64,000 nt of DNA, from the NCBI RefSeq assembly GCF_020193575.1, contig NZ_JADYVD010000028.1, positions 33,939-97,938 on the forward strand, in the 5' to 3' direction. The DNA is from Ensifer sp. IC4062. GTDB taxonomy: Bacteria > Pseudomonadota > Alphaproteobacteria > Rhizobiales > Rhizobiaceae. Under the pieces are notes generated by a model that worked only from the letters and a program-made list of their open reading frames with translations, was not told the origin of the DNA and did not search any database. A program made the position numbers and the translations under genes. Positions 37,923 to 48,379 of this stretch are shown piece by piece; position 1 is the stretch's first letter, and each line of letters starts with the position of its first letter.

Positions 37923-38049
37923 GCCGAACCTTTCGCGTTTCGCCCGGAAATCGATAAAGCATAGATGGAATTGACAAATCCTGCGGACATCAAGGGCTCG
38001 ATCGCAACTGCTTGCTCGGGGTAGCGACTCATATACTTTGACATTGTCC

Positions 38050-38892
38050 AGTACGCGCTGCCCGCCATAGTGGAGTCCCGAAAACCTGGTCGATACCCGA
38101 TTCTCTCGTCCCCAGAACGGTAAGCGTCTTCAAGGAAGGATACGACGGCTCTCGCCTGAAGGCGCGCGCCTTTGCCGGGTTGACCGTCGCCATCGTCGCC
38201 CTGCCGCTGGCCATGGCCATCGCGATCGCCTCGGGGGTCACGCCTGACCGCGGCCTCTACACCGCGATCGTCGGTGGTTTCTGGTCTCGCTTCTCGGCGG
38301 CAGCCGGTTGCAGATTGGTGGCCCTGCCGGCGCTTTCATCGTGCTCGTGGCTGCAACCGGTGCCAAGCGCGGCCTCGATGGCCTGCTGCTGGCCACGGCG
38401 ATGTCGGGCATAATGCTTGTTGCCGCAGGCTACCTGCGGCTTGGCAACTACATCAAGTCATCCCCTACCCGGTCACCCGTGGGTTTTACTGCCGGGACGG
38501 CGGTGATCATCTTCGCCAGCCAATTGCGCGATCTCTTCGGCCTCACCTTGAGCGGGCGTGAGCCCGGGCCCGTCATCGAGAAACATGGCATGAGCATCTC
38601 TGTCGGAGAAACCACTGAAAGCTCTGAAGGAGGAGAATGGAGAGGAAGAGTACCCGCTCGCCGCGGACGATCCGGACACGGTGATCTATCGGATATCGGG
38701 CATCTTCTTCTTTGGCTCGGCCGCAACTGCCGGCGCAGTCCTCGACCGCATCGCCGACCAGCGCCGGAAGTTCATTCTCGATTGCTCGGAAGGGCCCTTG
38801 ATGGATTCGACCGCTGCCAACGTCATCGAGGCGACGCTGCGGAAGCCGAGCGGACGGGCGTGCGATTTATCATAACCGGTGCCAGGTCGTAG
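38050..38892 (+). pseudogene. SulP-family anion transporter, heavily decayed
   Basis: Remnants of a SulP permease with a C-terminal STAS domain. The N-terminal piece VFKEGYDGSRLKARAFAG and helices LTVAIVALPLAMAIAIASG are clear. One base is missing near 38281 (frame changes in VGGF|LVSLLGG). Another is missing near 38457 and one T is extra at 38484-38487; together these scramble YIKFIPYPVTRGF into YIKSSPTRSPVGF. After SGREPGPVIEK (about 38583) roughly half the protein is missing. The STAS part resumes near 38616 (EEYPLAADDPDTVIYRISG, MDSTAANVIEAT) and has one more missing base near 38845. At least four indels plus a large deletion make this a true pseudogene. Confidence 0.88.
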
Positions 38893-38995
38893 GTCCGCCG
38901 CACGCTCCGCCAGCATGACGTTCGCCCCCCGCGTGTGGTGATGCGTGCCTCGGTTCAGGCGGCGCTCAAAGTATCCGCAACGAAAAGAGCGCATG

Positions 38996-39018
38996 AAAAA
39001 GGGCGCCGCAGCGCCCTT
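38996..39018 (-). terminator. Terminator after alaS
   Basis: On the minus strand AAGGGCGC pairs with GCGCCCTT around TGCG, then TTT. It lies 23 bases after the alaS stop. Confidence 0.88.
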
Positions 39019-39040
39019 CCCCTGTTCAATCAAGCGTAGG

Positions 39041-41704
39041 TCAGCCGGCGAGCGCCACTGCGACCGCTTCGATCGCATCGGCTGCACGGTTGCCATCCGG
39101 TCCACCGGCCTGAGCCATGTCCGGGCGTCCACCGCCGCCTTTGCCGCCGAGTGCAGCGGAAGCGACGCGCACCAGATCGACGGCACTGACCTTCGATGTG
39201 AGGTCGTCCGTAACGGCCACCACCGCGCTCGCCTTGCCGTCCCCGGAAACACCGACGAAAGCGACAACGCCGGAACCGAGCGTCTTCTTGCCGTCATCGG
39301 CGAGGCTCTTCAGGTCCTTCGGCTCGACGCCGGACACGACCCTGCCAAGGAAGCGGACGCCGGCAATATCGCGGGCGGCATCGGCCGAACCATTCTGCCC
39401 GTCGCCGACGAGCGCAAGCTTCTTCTTCGCCTCTGTCAGTTCCCGCTCCAGCTTGCGGCGCTCGTCGAGCAGGGCCTCGACCCGTCCGAGAACATCTGCA
39501 GGCTGGACCTTGAGCGTGGATGCCAGCGTCTTCACCCGCTCATCCTGCTCGTTGAGGTAGGCGCGAGCCGCCTCGCCCGTCAGGGCCTCGATTCGGCGCA
39601 CGCCAGCACCGACCGCACTTTCAGAAACGATCCGCACGAGACCGATGTCGCCGGTCGCCGACACATGCGTGCCGCCGCAGAGTTCGACCGAATAGGGCTT
39701 TCCGGCTTTCGAGCCGCGAACGCCGCGGCCCATCGAGACGACACGGACCTCGTCGCCATATTTCTCGCCGAAGAGTGCCATGGCGCCTTCCGCGATCGCA
39801 TCGTCGACGGTCATCAGCCGCGTCGTCACCGGTGAATTCTGAACGATGATCTCGTTCGCCATCTCCTCGACGACCTTCAACTCGTCGGCCGTCATTGGCT
39901 TCGGATGCGATACGTCGAAGCGCAGCCGCTCCGGCGCGACAAGCGAGCCCTTCTGCGCCACATGCGTGCCGAGCACCTCGCGCAGCGCCTCGTGCAGCAG
40001 GTGGGTCGCGGAGTGATTGGAACGGAGCCGGCCGCGACGCGCATGATCGACGGTGAGCGCGGCGGCCTCGCCGGTCTTCACGCTACCTTCGGCGACGACG
40101 CAGTAGTGGACAAAGAGCCCCTCGCCGCGCTTCTGCGTGTCGGTGACCGTCAGCTTGCCGGTGTCGGTCGCGATGATACCAGTATCGCCCATCTGACCGC
40201 CGGATTCACCATAGAAGGGTGTCTGGTTCAGGATCACCTGAATGCTCTCACCTTTCGCAGCGGATTCGACCACCGCGCCATCGCGAACGATCGCCTGGAT
40301 CACGCCCTCGGCGGTCTCGGTGTCATAGCCGAGGAATTCTGTGGCGCCGTGCTTTTCCTTGAGCTCGAACCAGATCGTCTCGGTTGCGGCCTCACCCGAT
40401 CCGGCCCAGTTGGCGCGGGCCTCCGCCTTCTGCCGCTCCATTGCGGCGGAAAACGCGTCGGTATCGACCGTGATGCCCTTGGCACGCAACGCATCCTGCG
40501 TCAGATCGAGCGGGAAGCCGTAGGTGTCATAAAGCTTGAAGGCTGTTTCGCCGTTGAACTGGTCGCCCTCGGAAAGACCTGCCGAGGCTTCGGAAAGGAG
40601 GTTCAGGCCGCGCTCCAGCGTCTTGCGGAAACGGGTCTCTTCCAGCTTCAGCGTTTCGGAGATCAGCGCTTCGGCACGGGCGAGCTCCGGATAGGCGCGG
40701 CCCATCTGTTCGACGAGAGCCGGCAGGAGCTTCCACATCAGCGGCTCCTGCGCGCCCAGCAGCTGTGCATGGCGCATGGCGCGGCGCATGATACGGCGCA
40801 GTACGTAACCGCGGCCTTCATTCGACGGCAGCACGCCGTCGGCGATCAGGAAGGCGGAGGAACGCAGATGGTCGGCGATGACGCGGTGGCTGGCGCGGCG
40901 GTCGCCCTCAGCCTTCACGCCCGTTGCTTCTTCGGAAGCAGCAATCAGCGCGCGGAAGAGATCGATGTCATAATTGTCGTGCTGGCCCTGCAGGACGGCA
41001 GCAACACGCTCCAGTCCCATGCCGGTATCGATCGACGGGCGCGGGAGATCGATGCGCTCTTCCTTGGTGACCTGTTCGTACTGCATGAACACGAGATTCC
41101 AGATCTCGATGAAGCGGTCGCCATCTTCTTCGGCCGAACCGGGTGGTCCACCCCAGATCTGCTCGCCATGATCGTAGAAAATCTCCGAGCACGGGCCGCA
41201 GGGGCCGGTGTCACCCATTGCCCAGAAGTTATCGCTGGTGGGAATGCGGATGATCCGGTCGTCGCTGAACCCGGCGATCTTCTTCCAGAGGCCGAAGGCT
41301 TCGTCGTCGGTATGGTAGACGGTGACGAGCAGGCGCTTGGCGTCGAGGCCGTATTCCTTGGTGATCAGGTTCCAGGCGAGTTCGATCGCGCGTTCCTTGA
41401 AATAGTCGCCGAACGAGAAGTTGCCGAGCATTTCGAAGAAGGTATGGTGCCGGGCGGTGTAGCCGACATTGTCGAGGTCGTTGTGCTTGCCGCCGGCCCG
41501 CACGCTTTTCTGCGCGGTCGCAGCCGTCGAATAGGGGCGCTGCTCGAGGCCTGTAAAGACGTTCTTGAACTGCACCATGCCGGCATTGGTGAACATCAAC
41601 GTCGGGTCATTGCGCGGCACCAGGGGGCTCGACGGCACGATCTCGTGACCGTTCCTGCGGAAATAGTCGAGAAACATCGACCGAATTTCATTCACGCCGC
41701 TCAT
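39041..41704 (-). CDS. alaS: Alanyl-tRNA synthetase
   Basis: 887 residues, full length. Class II synthetase core ([31 protein letters not shown]), editing domain with [11 protein letters not shown] and the CGGTH zinc/editing motif, and a C-terminal DHHA1 domain ending in a glycine-rich [13 protein letters not shown]. It begins [20 protein letters not shown]. It lies 225 bases downstream of recA in the same direction, separated by a terminator. The 667-residue open frame on the other strand is a shadow. Confidence 0.98.
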   Translation of the reverse strand: MSGVNEIRSMFLDYFRRNGHEIVPSSPLVPRNDPTLMFTNAGMVQFKNVFTGLEQRPYSTAATAQKSVRAGGKHNDLDNVGYTARHHTFFEMLGNFSFGDYFKERAIELAWNLITKEYGLDAKRLLVTVYHTDDEAFGLWKKIAGFSDDRIIRIPTSDNFWAMGDTGPCGPCSEIFYDHGEQIWGGPPGSAEEDGDRFIEIWNLVFMQYEQVTKEERIDLPRPSIDTGMGLERVAAVLQGQHDNYDIDLFRALIAASEEATGVKAEGDRRASHRVIADHLRSSAFLIADGVLPSNEGRGYVLRRIMRRAMRHAQLLGAQEPLMWKLLPALVEQMGRAYPELARAEALISETLKLEETRFRKTLERGLNLLSEASAGLSEGDQFNGETAFKLYDTYGFPLDLTQDALRAKGITVDTDAFSAAMERQKAEARANWAGSGEAATETIWFELKEKHGATEFLGYDTETAEGVIQAIVRDGAVVESAAKGESIQVILNQTPFYGESGGQMGDTGIIATDTGKLTVTDTQKRGEGLFVHYCVVAEGSVKTGEAAALTVDHARRGRLRSNHSATHLLHEALREVLGTHVAQKGSLVAPERLRFDVSHPKPMTADELKVVEEMANEIIVQNSPVTTRLMTVDDAIAEGAMALFGEKYGDEVRVVSMGRGVRGSKAGKPYSVELCGGTHVSATGDIGLVRIVSESAVGAGVRRIEALTGEAARAYLNEQDERVKTLASTLKVQPADVLGRVEALLDERRKLERELTEAKKKLALVGDGQNGSADAARDIAGVRFLGRVVSGVEPKDLKSLADDGKKTLGSGVVAFVGVSGDGKASAVVAVTDDLTSKVSAVDLVRVASAALGGKGGGGRPDMAQAGGPDGNRAADAIEAVAVALAG

Positions 41705-41871
41705 CTTGCGTCCTATCTGTGCACCATTCCAGGTCGCGACCGCACTTTTGCCGGGCGCGCACCCTCATCTTCTACCCCGCGCCTGTTCGTAACAGCCGCG
41801 CCCACCAACGCCCTCAGCCGCCGGAACCACAGGCTTTTATCTTTCGTCTATCACGCTGTCCAGACGGCAGC

Positions 41872-41904
41872 AAAACCGGCCGCCCGAAAGAGCGACCGGC
41901 TTTA
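41872..41904 (-). terminator. Terminator after recA
   Basis: On the minus strand CCGGTCGC pairs with GCGGCCGG (one G-U) across an 8-base loop, followed by TTTT. Confidence 0.8.
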
Positions 41905-41929
41905 TTAAAGAACTTGACCGCCTCAGATT

Positions 41930-43021
41930 TTACATTTCGGCCGCTGCGTCGCCGTCGTCATCGCTCTCCGGCCCACCATTCTCCAGGAATTTATCAGCGA
42001 TCAGGCCGGCATTCTGCCGCAGAGCCATCTCGATCTCACGCAGAAGATCGGGGTTGTCACGCAAGAACAGTTTCGCGTTCTCCCGGCCCTGGCCGAGGCG
42101 CTGACTGTTGTAGGAAAACCAGGCGCCGGATTTCTCAACGATGCCGGCCTTGACGCCAAGATCGATGAGCTCGCCGGTCTTGGAAACGCCCTCGCCATAC
42201 ATGATGTCGAATTCGACCTGCTTGAAGGGTGGCGCCATCTTGTTCTTGACGACCTTGACGCGGGTCTGGTTGCCGACGACCTCCTCGCGCTCCTTAACGG
42301 AGCCGATGCGGCGGATATCGAGGCGCACCGACGCATAGAACTTCAGCGCGTTGCCGCCTGTCGTCGTCTCCGGCGAGCCGAACATGACACCGATCTTCAT
42401 GCGGATCTGGTTGATGAAGATCACCATGCAGTTGGACTTGGAGATCGATGCGGTGAGCTTGCGCAGTGCCTGACTCATCAGGCGGGCCTGCATGCCCGGC
42501 AGGCTGTCGCCCATTTCGCCTTCGATTTCAGCACGCGGCACGAGGGCTGCAACCGAATCGACGACGAGAACGTCGATCGCGCCGGAGCGGACCAGCGTGT
42601 CGGTGATTTCCAGTGCCTGCTCGCCGGTGTCCGGCTGCGAGATCAAGAGGTTTTCGAGGTCGACGCCGAGCTTGCGCGCATAGACCGGATCGAGCGCATG
42701 TTCGGCATCGACGAAGCCGCAAATGCCGCCCTTCTTCTGCGCCTCGGCGATGGTCTGCAGCGCCAGCGTCGTCTTGCCCGAGCTCTCCGGGCCGTAGATT
42801 TCAATGATACGCCCTTTCGGCAGGCCGCCGATGCCGAGCGCGATATCGAGGCCGAGCGAGCCGGTCGAAACAGTTTCGATCTCGATTACGCTGTCCTTCG
42901 AACCGAGCTTCATGATCGATCCCTTGCCGAACGACCGTTCGATCTGGGAGAGAGCCGCTTCAAGTGCCTTGCTTTTATCCACCGATTTGTCCTCTACGAG
43001 CCGCAAAGAGTTTTGTGCCAT
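41930..43021 (-). CDS. recA: Recombinase RecA
   Basis: 363 residues. Strand-exchange protein and SOS co-protease. Walker A is [13 protein letters not shown], Walker [23 protein letters not shown], and the DNA-binding loops contain [16 protein letters not shown] and [23 protein letters not shown]. The C-terminal tail is acidic ([12 protein letters not shown]), as in other RecA proteins. A damage-response operator candidate lies about 70 bases upstream. Confidence 0.98.
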   Translation of the reverse strand: MAQNSLRLVEDKSVDKSKALEAALSQIERSFGKGSIMKLGSKDSVIEIETVSTGSLGLDIALGIGGLPKGRIIEIYGPESSGKTTLALQTIAEAQKKGGICGFVDAEHALDPVYARKLGVDLENLLISQPDTGEQALEITDTLVRSGAIDVLVVDSVAALVPRAEIEGEMGDSLPGMQARLMSQALRKLTASISKSNCMVIFINQIRMKIGVMFGSPETTTGGNALKFYASVRLDIRRIGSVKEREEVVGNQTRVKVVKNKMAPPFKQVEFDIMYGEGVSKTGELIDLGVKAGIVEKSGAWFSYNSQRLGQGRENAKLFLRDNPDLLREIEMALRQNAGLIADKFLENGGPESDDDGDAAAEM

Positions 43022-43081
43022 TTGGTCCCACCTTTAGGTTATTGAAGCTACCGAGGCAATGAAGCCGCCGCAGGAGTTTTT

Positions 43082-43107
43082 GTACATGTTTTGTTCCGCT
43101 TTGGCAA
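43082..43107. promoter_or_regulatory. Candidate SOS operator of recA
   Basis: TTG-N11-CAA at 43091-43107 matches the operator form reported for rhizobial recA. Overlapping it, GTAC-N7-GTTC at 43082-43096 is one base from the alphaproteobacterial SOS box GTTC-N7-GTTC. It lies 61-86 bases before the recA start, so LexA control is expected. Confidence 0.7.
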
Positions 43108-43289
43108 TAGAGTGGCAACCAATTGAATTGTTATGGTTATTTTCCTTGCGTTCGTTTCCTGTTCACGGGCATTGTACCACATTTCCACAAGGCCTTGCTG
43201 AAGCAGGGCCTTGCTTGGTGACACCGGTGCGATTCGCGACCTTGCCGCGTCCGTGATTTCGGATTGAAGCAATCCAAAGAGGAGCTTTT

Positions 43290-44237
43290 ATGAAGAAGCG
43301 GGAAATCGCCGTGTTCGGTGGCGCTCATATCGACCGTCGCGGCCGCATCAGCGGCGTCACCGCTCCCGGCGCAAGCAACCCCGGCTCGTGGTTCGAGGAA
43401 GCGGGCGGCGGCGGCTTCAACGCGGCGAGAAACCTCGCGCGCCTCGGTCACAGCGTACGAATGATCAGCCCGCGTGGCGGCGACGCCGCAGGCGAGACGG
43501 TGGCGGCTGCCGCGGCTGCAGCCGGTGTGATCGATTGCCCCTTTACGTTTCTCGACCGGAAAACGCCGAGCTACACGGCGATCCTTGAAAACGACGGCAA
43601 CCTCGTTATCGCGCTTGCCGACATGGAGCTCTACCGGTTGTTTTCGCCGCGCCGGCTGCAGCAGCGCGCAATGCGAGAAATATTGATAGCGAGCGATCTG
43701 GTGCTGATGGACGCGAACCTGCCCGAGGAGACGCTCGCCGCTCTGGTCAGCGTTGCGCCCAGAGACGATCGCATCGTTGCCGGCATCGCCGTGTCCCCGG
43801 CAAAGGTGATGCGGTTCGGTAAATGCCTCGGCGGGCTCAGTTTCCTGTTCATGAACGAAGCGGAAGCGCGCGCCCTGACCGGGACGGATGTCGCAGAGGC
43901 TGCAAACTGGCCATCGCTGTTGCGAGAGGCGGGTCTCACCGGCGGCGTCGTGACGCGCGGCGGCAGCGCCGCTGTCGCGTTCGACCGCAGCGGGGCCTGC
44001 CTGGTTGTTCCGCCTGCCCTGCCCGCGCTTGCAGACGTCACGGGCGCCGGCGACGCGTTGGCCTCGGGATTCCTCGCGGCGCGGCTATCAGGTCTCGATC
44101 TTGCCGGCTGCCTGCGCCACGGGATCGCCGCCGCCGGGATAACGCTTCGTTCGCCTTTTGCTGTTTCGGAAGAATTATCTCCCAGCAGCCTCGAACAGGC
44201 GGTGGCCCTTGTGCCGACGCCGCAAATGCTGTCATGA
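43290..44237 (+). CDS. PfkB-family kinase, probable pseudouridine kinase
   Basis: 315 residues of the ribokinase family. The N-terminal FGGAHIDRRG and the glycine-rich EAGGGGFNAARNLARLG are followed by the catalytic DVTGAGDALASGFLAARL signature with the base Asp. The next gene, psuG, encodes pseudouridine-5'-phosphate glycosidase 47 bases downstream. Together they fit the pathway pseudouridine to pseudouridine 5'-phosphate to uracil plus ribose 5-phosphate. The family assignment is firm; the substrate rests on the neighbour. AGGAG precedes the ATG. Confidence 0.88.
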   Translation: MKKREIAVFGGAHIDRRGRISGVTAPGASNPGSWFEEAGGGGFNAARNLARLGHSVRMISPRGGDAAGETVAAAAAAAGVIDCPFTFLDRKTPSYTAILENDGNLVIALADMELYRLFSPRRLQQRAMREILIASDLVLMDANLPEETLAALVSVAPRDDRIVAGIAVSPAKVMRFGKCLGGLSFLFMNEAEARALTGTDVAEAANWPSLLREAGLTGGVVTRGGSAAVAFDRSGACLVVPPALPALADVTGAGDALASGFLAARLSGLDLAGCLRHGIAAAGITLRSPFAVSEELSPSSLEQAVALVPTPQMLS

Positions 44238-44284
44238 GAACTGACGATTTCAGCCCTACATGATCGCGATTTAAGGATAGATCC

Positions 44285-45214
44285 ATGACCAAATCCTCCT
44301 CCCCGTCCCTGCCGATGGAGTTTTCCGATGAAGTTGCGGCTGCCAGGGCGCGCGGCGCGCCGATCGTCGCGCTGGAATCGACGATCATCACCCATGGCAT
44401 GCCCTATCCCGGCAACCTCAACATGGCCCGCAGCGTCGAGGCAATCATCCGTGAACAGGGCGCCGTGCCCGCAACGATTGCCGTCATTCACGGCGTCCTT
44501 CACATTGGTCTCGACGACGCGAAGCTGGAGGCACTTTCAAAAACGGAAGGCGCCATGAAGCTCTCGCGCGCTGATCTCGCGTTCGCCATTGCAGAACGCC
44601 GCACGGGTGCGACGACCGTGGCGGCGACGATGATCGCCGCGGCGCGTGCCGGCATCAGCGTCTTCGCCACTGGCGGCATCGGGGGCGTTCACCGCGGCGC
44701 GGAAGAGAGTTTCGATATTTCCGCCGATCTCGATGAACTCGCTCGCACCGGCGTCATCGTTGTTTGCGCGGGCGCCAAGGCCATTCTCGACATTCCGAAG
44801 ACGCTCGAGGTGCTGGAGACGCGCGGCGTTCCGGTCGTCACCTATGACAGCGAGACCTTCCCGGCCTTCTGGTCGCGCGATTCCGGTATCAAGAGTCCGC
44901 TGATGCTGAATAGCCCCGCCGCGATCGCCAATTTCCAGAGGATGCGCGACCTGCTCGGCATCGACGGCGGCATGCTTGTTGCCAATCCGGTTCCTGAAGA
45001 GAGCGAAATTCCGCGCGAGGAGATGGAAATCTACATCACCCGTGCGCTCGATAATGCCGCGAGTGATGAGATCGTCGGCAAGGCCGTCACGCCTTATCTG
45101 CTCGACAACCTCTTCCACATGACCGACGGCCGCAGCCTCGAAACCAATATCGCGCTGGTGGAAAACAATGCCCGTCTCGCCGCCGAAATCGCGGTGGCGC
45201 TGACGGCGAAGTAA
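44285..45214 (+). CDS. psuG: Pseudouridine-5'-phosphate glycosidase
   Basis: 309 residues, the usual length. Breaks the C-glycosidic bond of pseudouridine 5'-phosphate to uracil and ribose 5-phosphate. Signature blocks: VALESTIITHGMPYPGN, TTVAATMIAAARAGISVFATGGIGGVHRG, VVCAGAKAILDIPKTLEVLET and PVVTYDSETFPAFW. The catalytic Lys is in AGAKAIL. It is the second gene of the pair with the PfkB kinase and is followed by a RIME-like element. Confidence 0.96.
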   Translation: MTKSSSPSLPMEFSDEVAAARARGAPIVALESTIITHGMPYPGNLNMARSVEAIIREQGAVPATIAVIHGVLHIGLDDAKLEALSKTEGAMKLSRADLAFAIAERRTGATTVAATMIAAARAGISVFATGGIGGVHRGAEESFDISADLDELARTGVIVVCAGAKAILDIPKTLEVLETRGVPVVTYDSETFPAFWSRDSGIKSPLMLNSPAAIANFQRMRDLLGIDGGMLVANPVPEESEIPREEMEIYITRALDNAASDEIVGKAVTPYLLDNLFHMTDGRSLETNIALVENNARLAAEIAVALTAK

Positions 45215-45227
45215 GCAAGGCAACATT

Positions 45228-45333
45228 CTACAGCGCCGCGCGTCTTTTCAGACGCGCACAGGACGCTGTAGCACTTGAGTTGCTGCATGTTCTTGTCCTT
45301 TAATCGGCTACGATTAAAGGCGACATGCAGTAG
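45228..45333. repeat. RIME-like element, copy 5
   Basis: CTACAGCGCCGCGCGTC...GACGCGCACAGGACGCTGTAG, then CTGCATGTTCTTGTCC...GGCGACATGCAG with inner ATCGGCTACGAT. Both palindromes complete, opposite orientation to copies 1 and 2. It lies just after psuG. Confidence 0.85.
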
Positions 45334-45334
45334 C

Positions 45335-45363
45335 AAGAAGGCCCGGCTAGACAGGGCCTTCTT
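45335..45363. terminator. Inverted repeat between psuG and cckA
   Basis: AAGAAGGCCC pairs perfectly with GGGCCTTCTT across a 9-base loop, between two convergent genes. Neither side has a long T run, so efficiency is uncertain. Confidence 0.6.
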
Positions 45364-45386
45364 ATGCGTCGGGTATCAGCGCCAGC

Positions 45387-48008
45387 TCAGGAATCCAGCA
45401 TCTCGCGAACGGCCACGGCCAGTTGCTTCAGCGAGAATGGCTTCGGCAGGAAACCGAATTTCGCATCGGCCGGGAGGTTGCGCGCAAAAGCGTCTTCCGC
45501 GTAACCCGACACGAAGATGAACTTCAAGTCCGGGTATTTCTTGCGCAGTTCGCGCAACAGCGTCGGCCCGTCCATCTCCGGCATCACGACGTCCGATACG
45601 ACGATGTCGACCGCGCCGTCGAGCTCGTCCATGATGTCGAGCGCTTCAACGCCCGATCCGGCCTCGTGAACGGTGTAGCCGCGCGTTTCGAGCATGCGCT
45701 TGCCGCCGCGGCGCACCGCTTCCTCGTCTTCGACCAGGAGCACGACGGCGGAATCGCCTGTGAGGTCGGCAGGCTCCGGTTCCGCTTTGGACGCTGGCGC
45801 CACGACCAAGTCGCTGGCGGCTGGCATCGGCACTTCGGTCCCCGACGACACTTCGGCTGCGACTTCCTCGCGGATTTCCTCGACGTGGCGCGGCAGCAGA
45901 ATGCGGAATGTGGTACCTTTCCCCACTTCCGACTCCGGGTAGATGTAGCCGCCCGACTGCTTGACGATGCCGTAGACCATTGAAAGGCCGAGGCCGGTGC
46001 CCTTACCGACTTCCTTCGTCGTGAAGAAGGGCTCGAAGATCTTGTCCATGATCTCCTGTGGGATGCCGGTGCCCTGGTCGGCGACCTCGACCATGACGAA
46101 GTCGTCCTCCGGCAGTTCCCGTCGTCCGAGTGCCGCCACCTCGCTTGCCGGCAGATTTCGTGTCCGCAGCGTGATCGTCCCGCCTTCCGGCATGGCATCG
46201 CGCGCATTGACGGCGAGATTGAGCAGCACCTGCTCGAACTGCCCGAGATCGGTTTTCACCGGCCAGAGGTCACGGCCGTAGTCGACCTCGACCTTGACAT
46301 TGGTGCCGGTCATCCGATCGACCAGCATGCGCAGATCGCCGATGACGTCGGTCAGATTGAGCACGGTCGGGCGCATCGTCTGCTTGCGCGAGAAGGCAAG
46401 CAGTTGCCGCACGAGCACGGCGGCACGGTTGGCGTTGCGCTTGATCTCCATTAGGTCGGCAAAGGTCGCATCCGCGGGGCGCGCCGACAGCAGCAGGTGG
46501 TCGGAGGAAAGCAGGATAGCGGTCAGCACGTTATTGAAATCGTGGGCGATGCCGCCTGCGAGCGTCCCCACCGCATTCATCTTCTGCGTTTGCGCCATCT
46601 GGGTCTCGAGCGCCTTCTGCTCTGTGATCTCCAGTGCATAGATGATCGCCGCCTCCTCGGGCGCCTGATCGCTCTGGTCGATCACGGCGTTGACGTAGAA
46701 GCGGAAATGCCGTGCCTCGTCGCTCGGATGCAAGGCGTCGATCGGCGCGATGTCGCTTTGCCGGTCCTTCGCCGCCGCAAGCGCTTCCTGAAGGCGGCCT
46801 TTTTCGGATTCATGTACGACCGTGTCGATCAGCGCGCCGCGCTCCACCTCGTCCTGTGAAACAAGGCCTGCAAAGAGCTTCAGGAAGGGAGCATTGGTCC
46901 TCAGGATCCGCCCGTCGCCATCGACAGACGCGATCGCCATCGGCGTGTTGTTGAAGAAGCGTGTGAAGCGCATGGCGGCATTCGAGGCCGATTGATCGCC
47001 ATCATCGCCTTCGCGCGACATAACAATTGTCCGGCTTTCGCCGGGCGCTCCGTCACGGGTCGACGAGACGCGATGGACCAGGCGGACGGGCAGGCTCTGG
47101 CCGTTGGCCTTGCGCAGGTCTAGGTCGAGCACCTTCGTCTTCTTAAGACCCGGCTCCGCCTGGACCGACTGGACGAGCGCGAGCCCCTCGCCCGCGACCA
47201 CATCGGCAATGCTGACTGACCCCGGCTGGAACTTGGTGAGATCGATGCCGAGCCAATCGGCTAGGGTCGCGTTGATATAGAAGATCTCGCCCTTGCGCCC
47301 GGCCGAGAAGAAGCCTGCCGGGGCGTGATCGAGATAGTCGATCGCGTTCTGCAGTTCCTTGAAGAAGCGCTCCTGGTCGTCGCGTTCGGCCGTGATGTCG
47401 GCGATCTGCCAGAGATAGAGCGGGTTCCTATCGCTGTCCTCCAGCGGCAACACGCGAGCCTTCAGGCGGAACCAGTGCGCGCCGGAGGCGATCGATGCAC
47501 CGTTTGCCAGCGGCTTCAGCAGCCGGAATTCCTCGTGCCCCTTCTTGCCTTCGTGAAGGCCGTTTGTGAGTCGATAAATTGCTTCGGTCGCTTCGCGGTT
47601 TCTGGAGAGAATGGTCTCGAGCGACTGGATACCAGCGGCGCTTTTGGCTCCCGTCAGCGCCCCATAGGCGGCATTGGCATAGATGATCCGGCCCCTGCGG
47701 TCGGTGACGATCGTGCCGTCTTCATGGGCATCGAGAAAGGCACGCGCGAGCTCGTCAGGACGCGTCTGCGGCATGACTTCGATGAAACCGATCACCGACG
47801 AGACAAGGAAGAATATCCCGACCATCGCCAGCACGCCGAGGATGCCAAGGACAATTTCGTTCTCGAGCTGGTTCTTGAAGACGACGAAGGCGGCCGCCGA
47901 CGCGGTGAGTACGATCGCCAGTAGGATGATCCGCAAGACCGTACCCGGACGGACGCCGCGGTCAACAACCGGCATCTGGTAGTCACCTGACTGCCGCAAT
48001 TTTGTCAT
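45387..48008 (-). CDS. cckA: Hybrid sensor histidine kinase CckA
   Basis: 873 residues. Two membrane helices (about 26-46 and 54-76), PAS domains from about 90 to 460, HisKA with [15 protein letters not shown] (phospho-His), HATPase with [34 protein letters not shown], and a receiver with the phospho-Asp in [14 protein letters not shown]. Same layout as CckA of Caulobacter and Sinorhizobium, which drives the CckA-ChpT-CtrA cell-cycle phosphorelay. The ChpT and CtrA genes are not in the window. It is monocistronic, leftward, with a RIME-like element in its upstream region. Confidence 0.95.
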   Translation of the reverse strand: MTKLRQSGDYQMPVVDRGVRPGTVLRIILLAIVLTASAAAFVVFKNQLENEIVLGILGVLAMVGIFFLVSSVIGFIEVMPQTRPDELARAFLDAHEDGTIVTDRRGRIIYANAAYGALTGAKSAAGIQSLETILSRNREATEAIYRLTNGLHEGKKGHEEFRLLKPLANGASIASGAHWFRLKARVLPLEDSDRNPLYLWQIADITAERDDQERFFKELQNAIDYLDHAPAGFFSAGRKGEIFYINATLADWLGIDLTKFQPGSVSIADVVAGEGLALVQSVQAEPGLKKTKVLDLDLRKANGQSLPVRLVHRVSSTRDGAPGESRTIVMSREGDDGDQSASNAAMRFTRFFNNTPMAIASVDGDGRILRTNAPFLKLFAGLVSQDEVERGALIDTVVHESEKGRLQEALAAAKDRQSDIAPIDALHPSDEARHFRFYVNAVIDQSDQAPEEAAIIYALEITEQKALETQMAQTQKMNAVGTLAGGIAHDFNNVLTAILLSSDHLLLSARPADATFADLMEIKRNANRAAVLVRQLLAFSRKQTMRPTVLNLTDVIGDLRMLVDRMTGTNVKVEVDYGRDLWPVKTDLGQFEQVLLNLAVNARDAMPEGGTITLRTRNLPASEVAALGRRELPEDDFVMVEVADQGTGIPQEIMDKIFEPFFTTKEVGKGTGLGLSMVYGIVKQSGGYIYPESEVGKGTTFRILLPRHVEEIREEVAAEVSSGTEVPMPAASDLVVAPASKAEPEPADLTGDSAVVLLVEDEEAVRRGGKRMLETRGYTVHEAGSGVEALDIMDELDGAVDIVVSDVVMPEMDGPTLLRELRKKYPDLKFIFVSGYAEDAFARNLPADAKFGFLPKPFSLKQLAVAVREMLDS

Positions 48009-48057
48009 CGGTCCTCACCTGCCGCTGCGGCCGCGCGCGACCACCCTGCATATCATA

Positions 48058-48163
48058 CACAGCGCCGTGCTCCTTGTTCAGGCGTGCAAGGCTCGCTGCA
48101 GTCCTTTGCGTTGCTGCATAATTTATCCTCAAATCGATCCCGGCTTAAGGAATCATGCAGTAG
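48058..48163. repeat. RIME-like element, copy 6
   Basis: ACAGCGCCGTGCTCC...GGCGTGCAAGGCTCGCTGCAG then CTGCATAATTTATCC...GGAATCATGCAG. More diverged than copies 1 and 5. It lies in the upstream region of cckA. Confidence 0.78.
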
Positions 48164-48379
48164 CCGGCGTCCGACCAACTTTTCGCGAAATCTGCCAGTG
48201 CCTTTCCCGCGTTCGGATCATCGAACTGGAATCATCTTTAACAATCAGAGATAACAGCAAAAAGCGTCTCTGCGGAAGCATCGCGGTCAATTCACAGGGA
48301 ATGTCGGGCGCACGCTTGTACCGGCCCGAAAAAAGCCGTCAAATATTGACATGCGGGGGAGGCAGAAGGAGTTCAGCCT

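Noticed and set aside
39905..41908. A 667-codon open frame opposite alaS
   Set aside because: Exact antisense of a certain alaS gene; high G+C genes often leave the opposite strand open.
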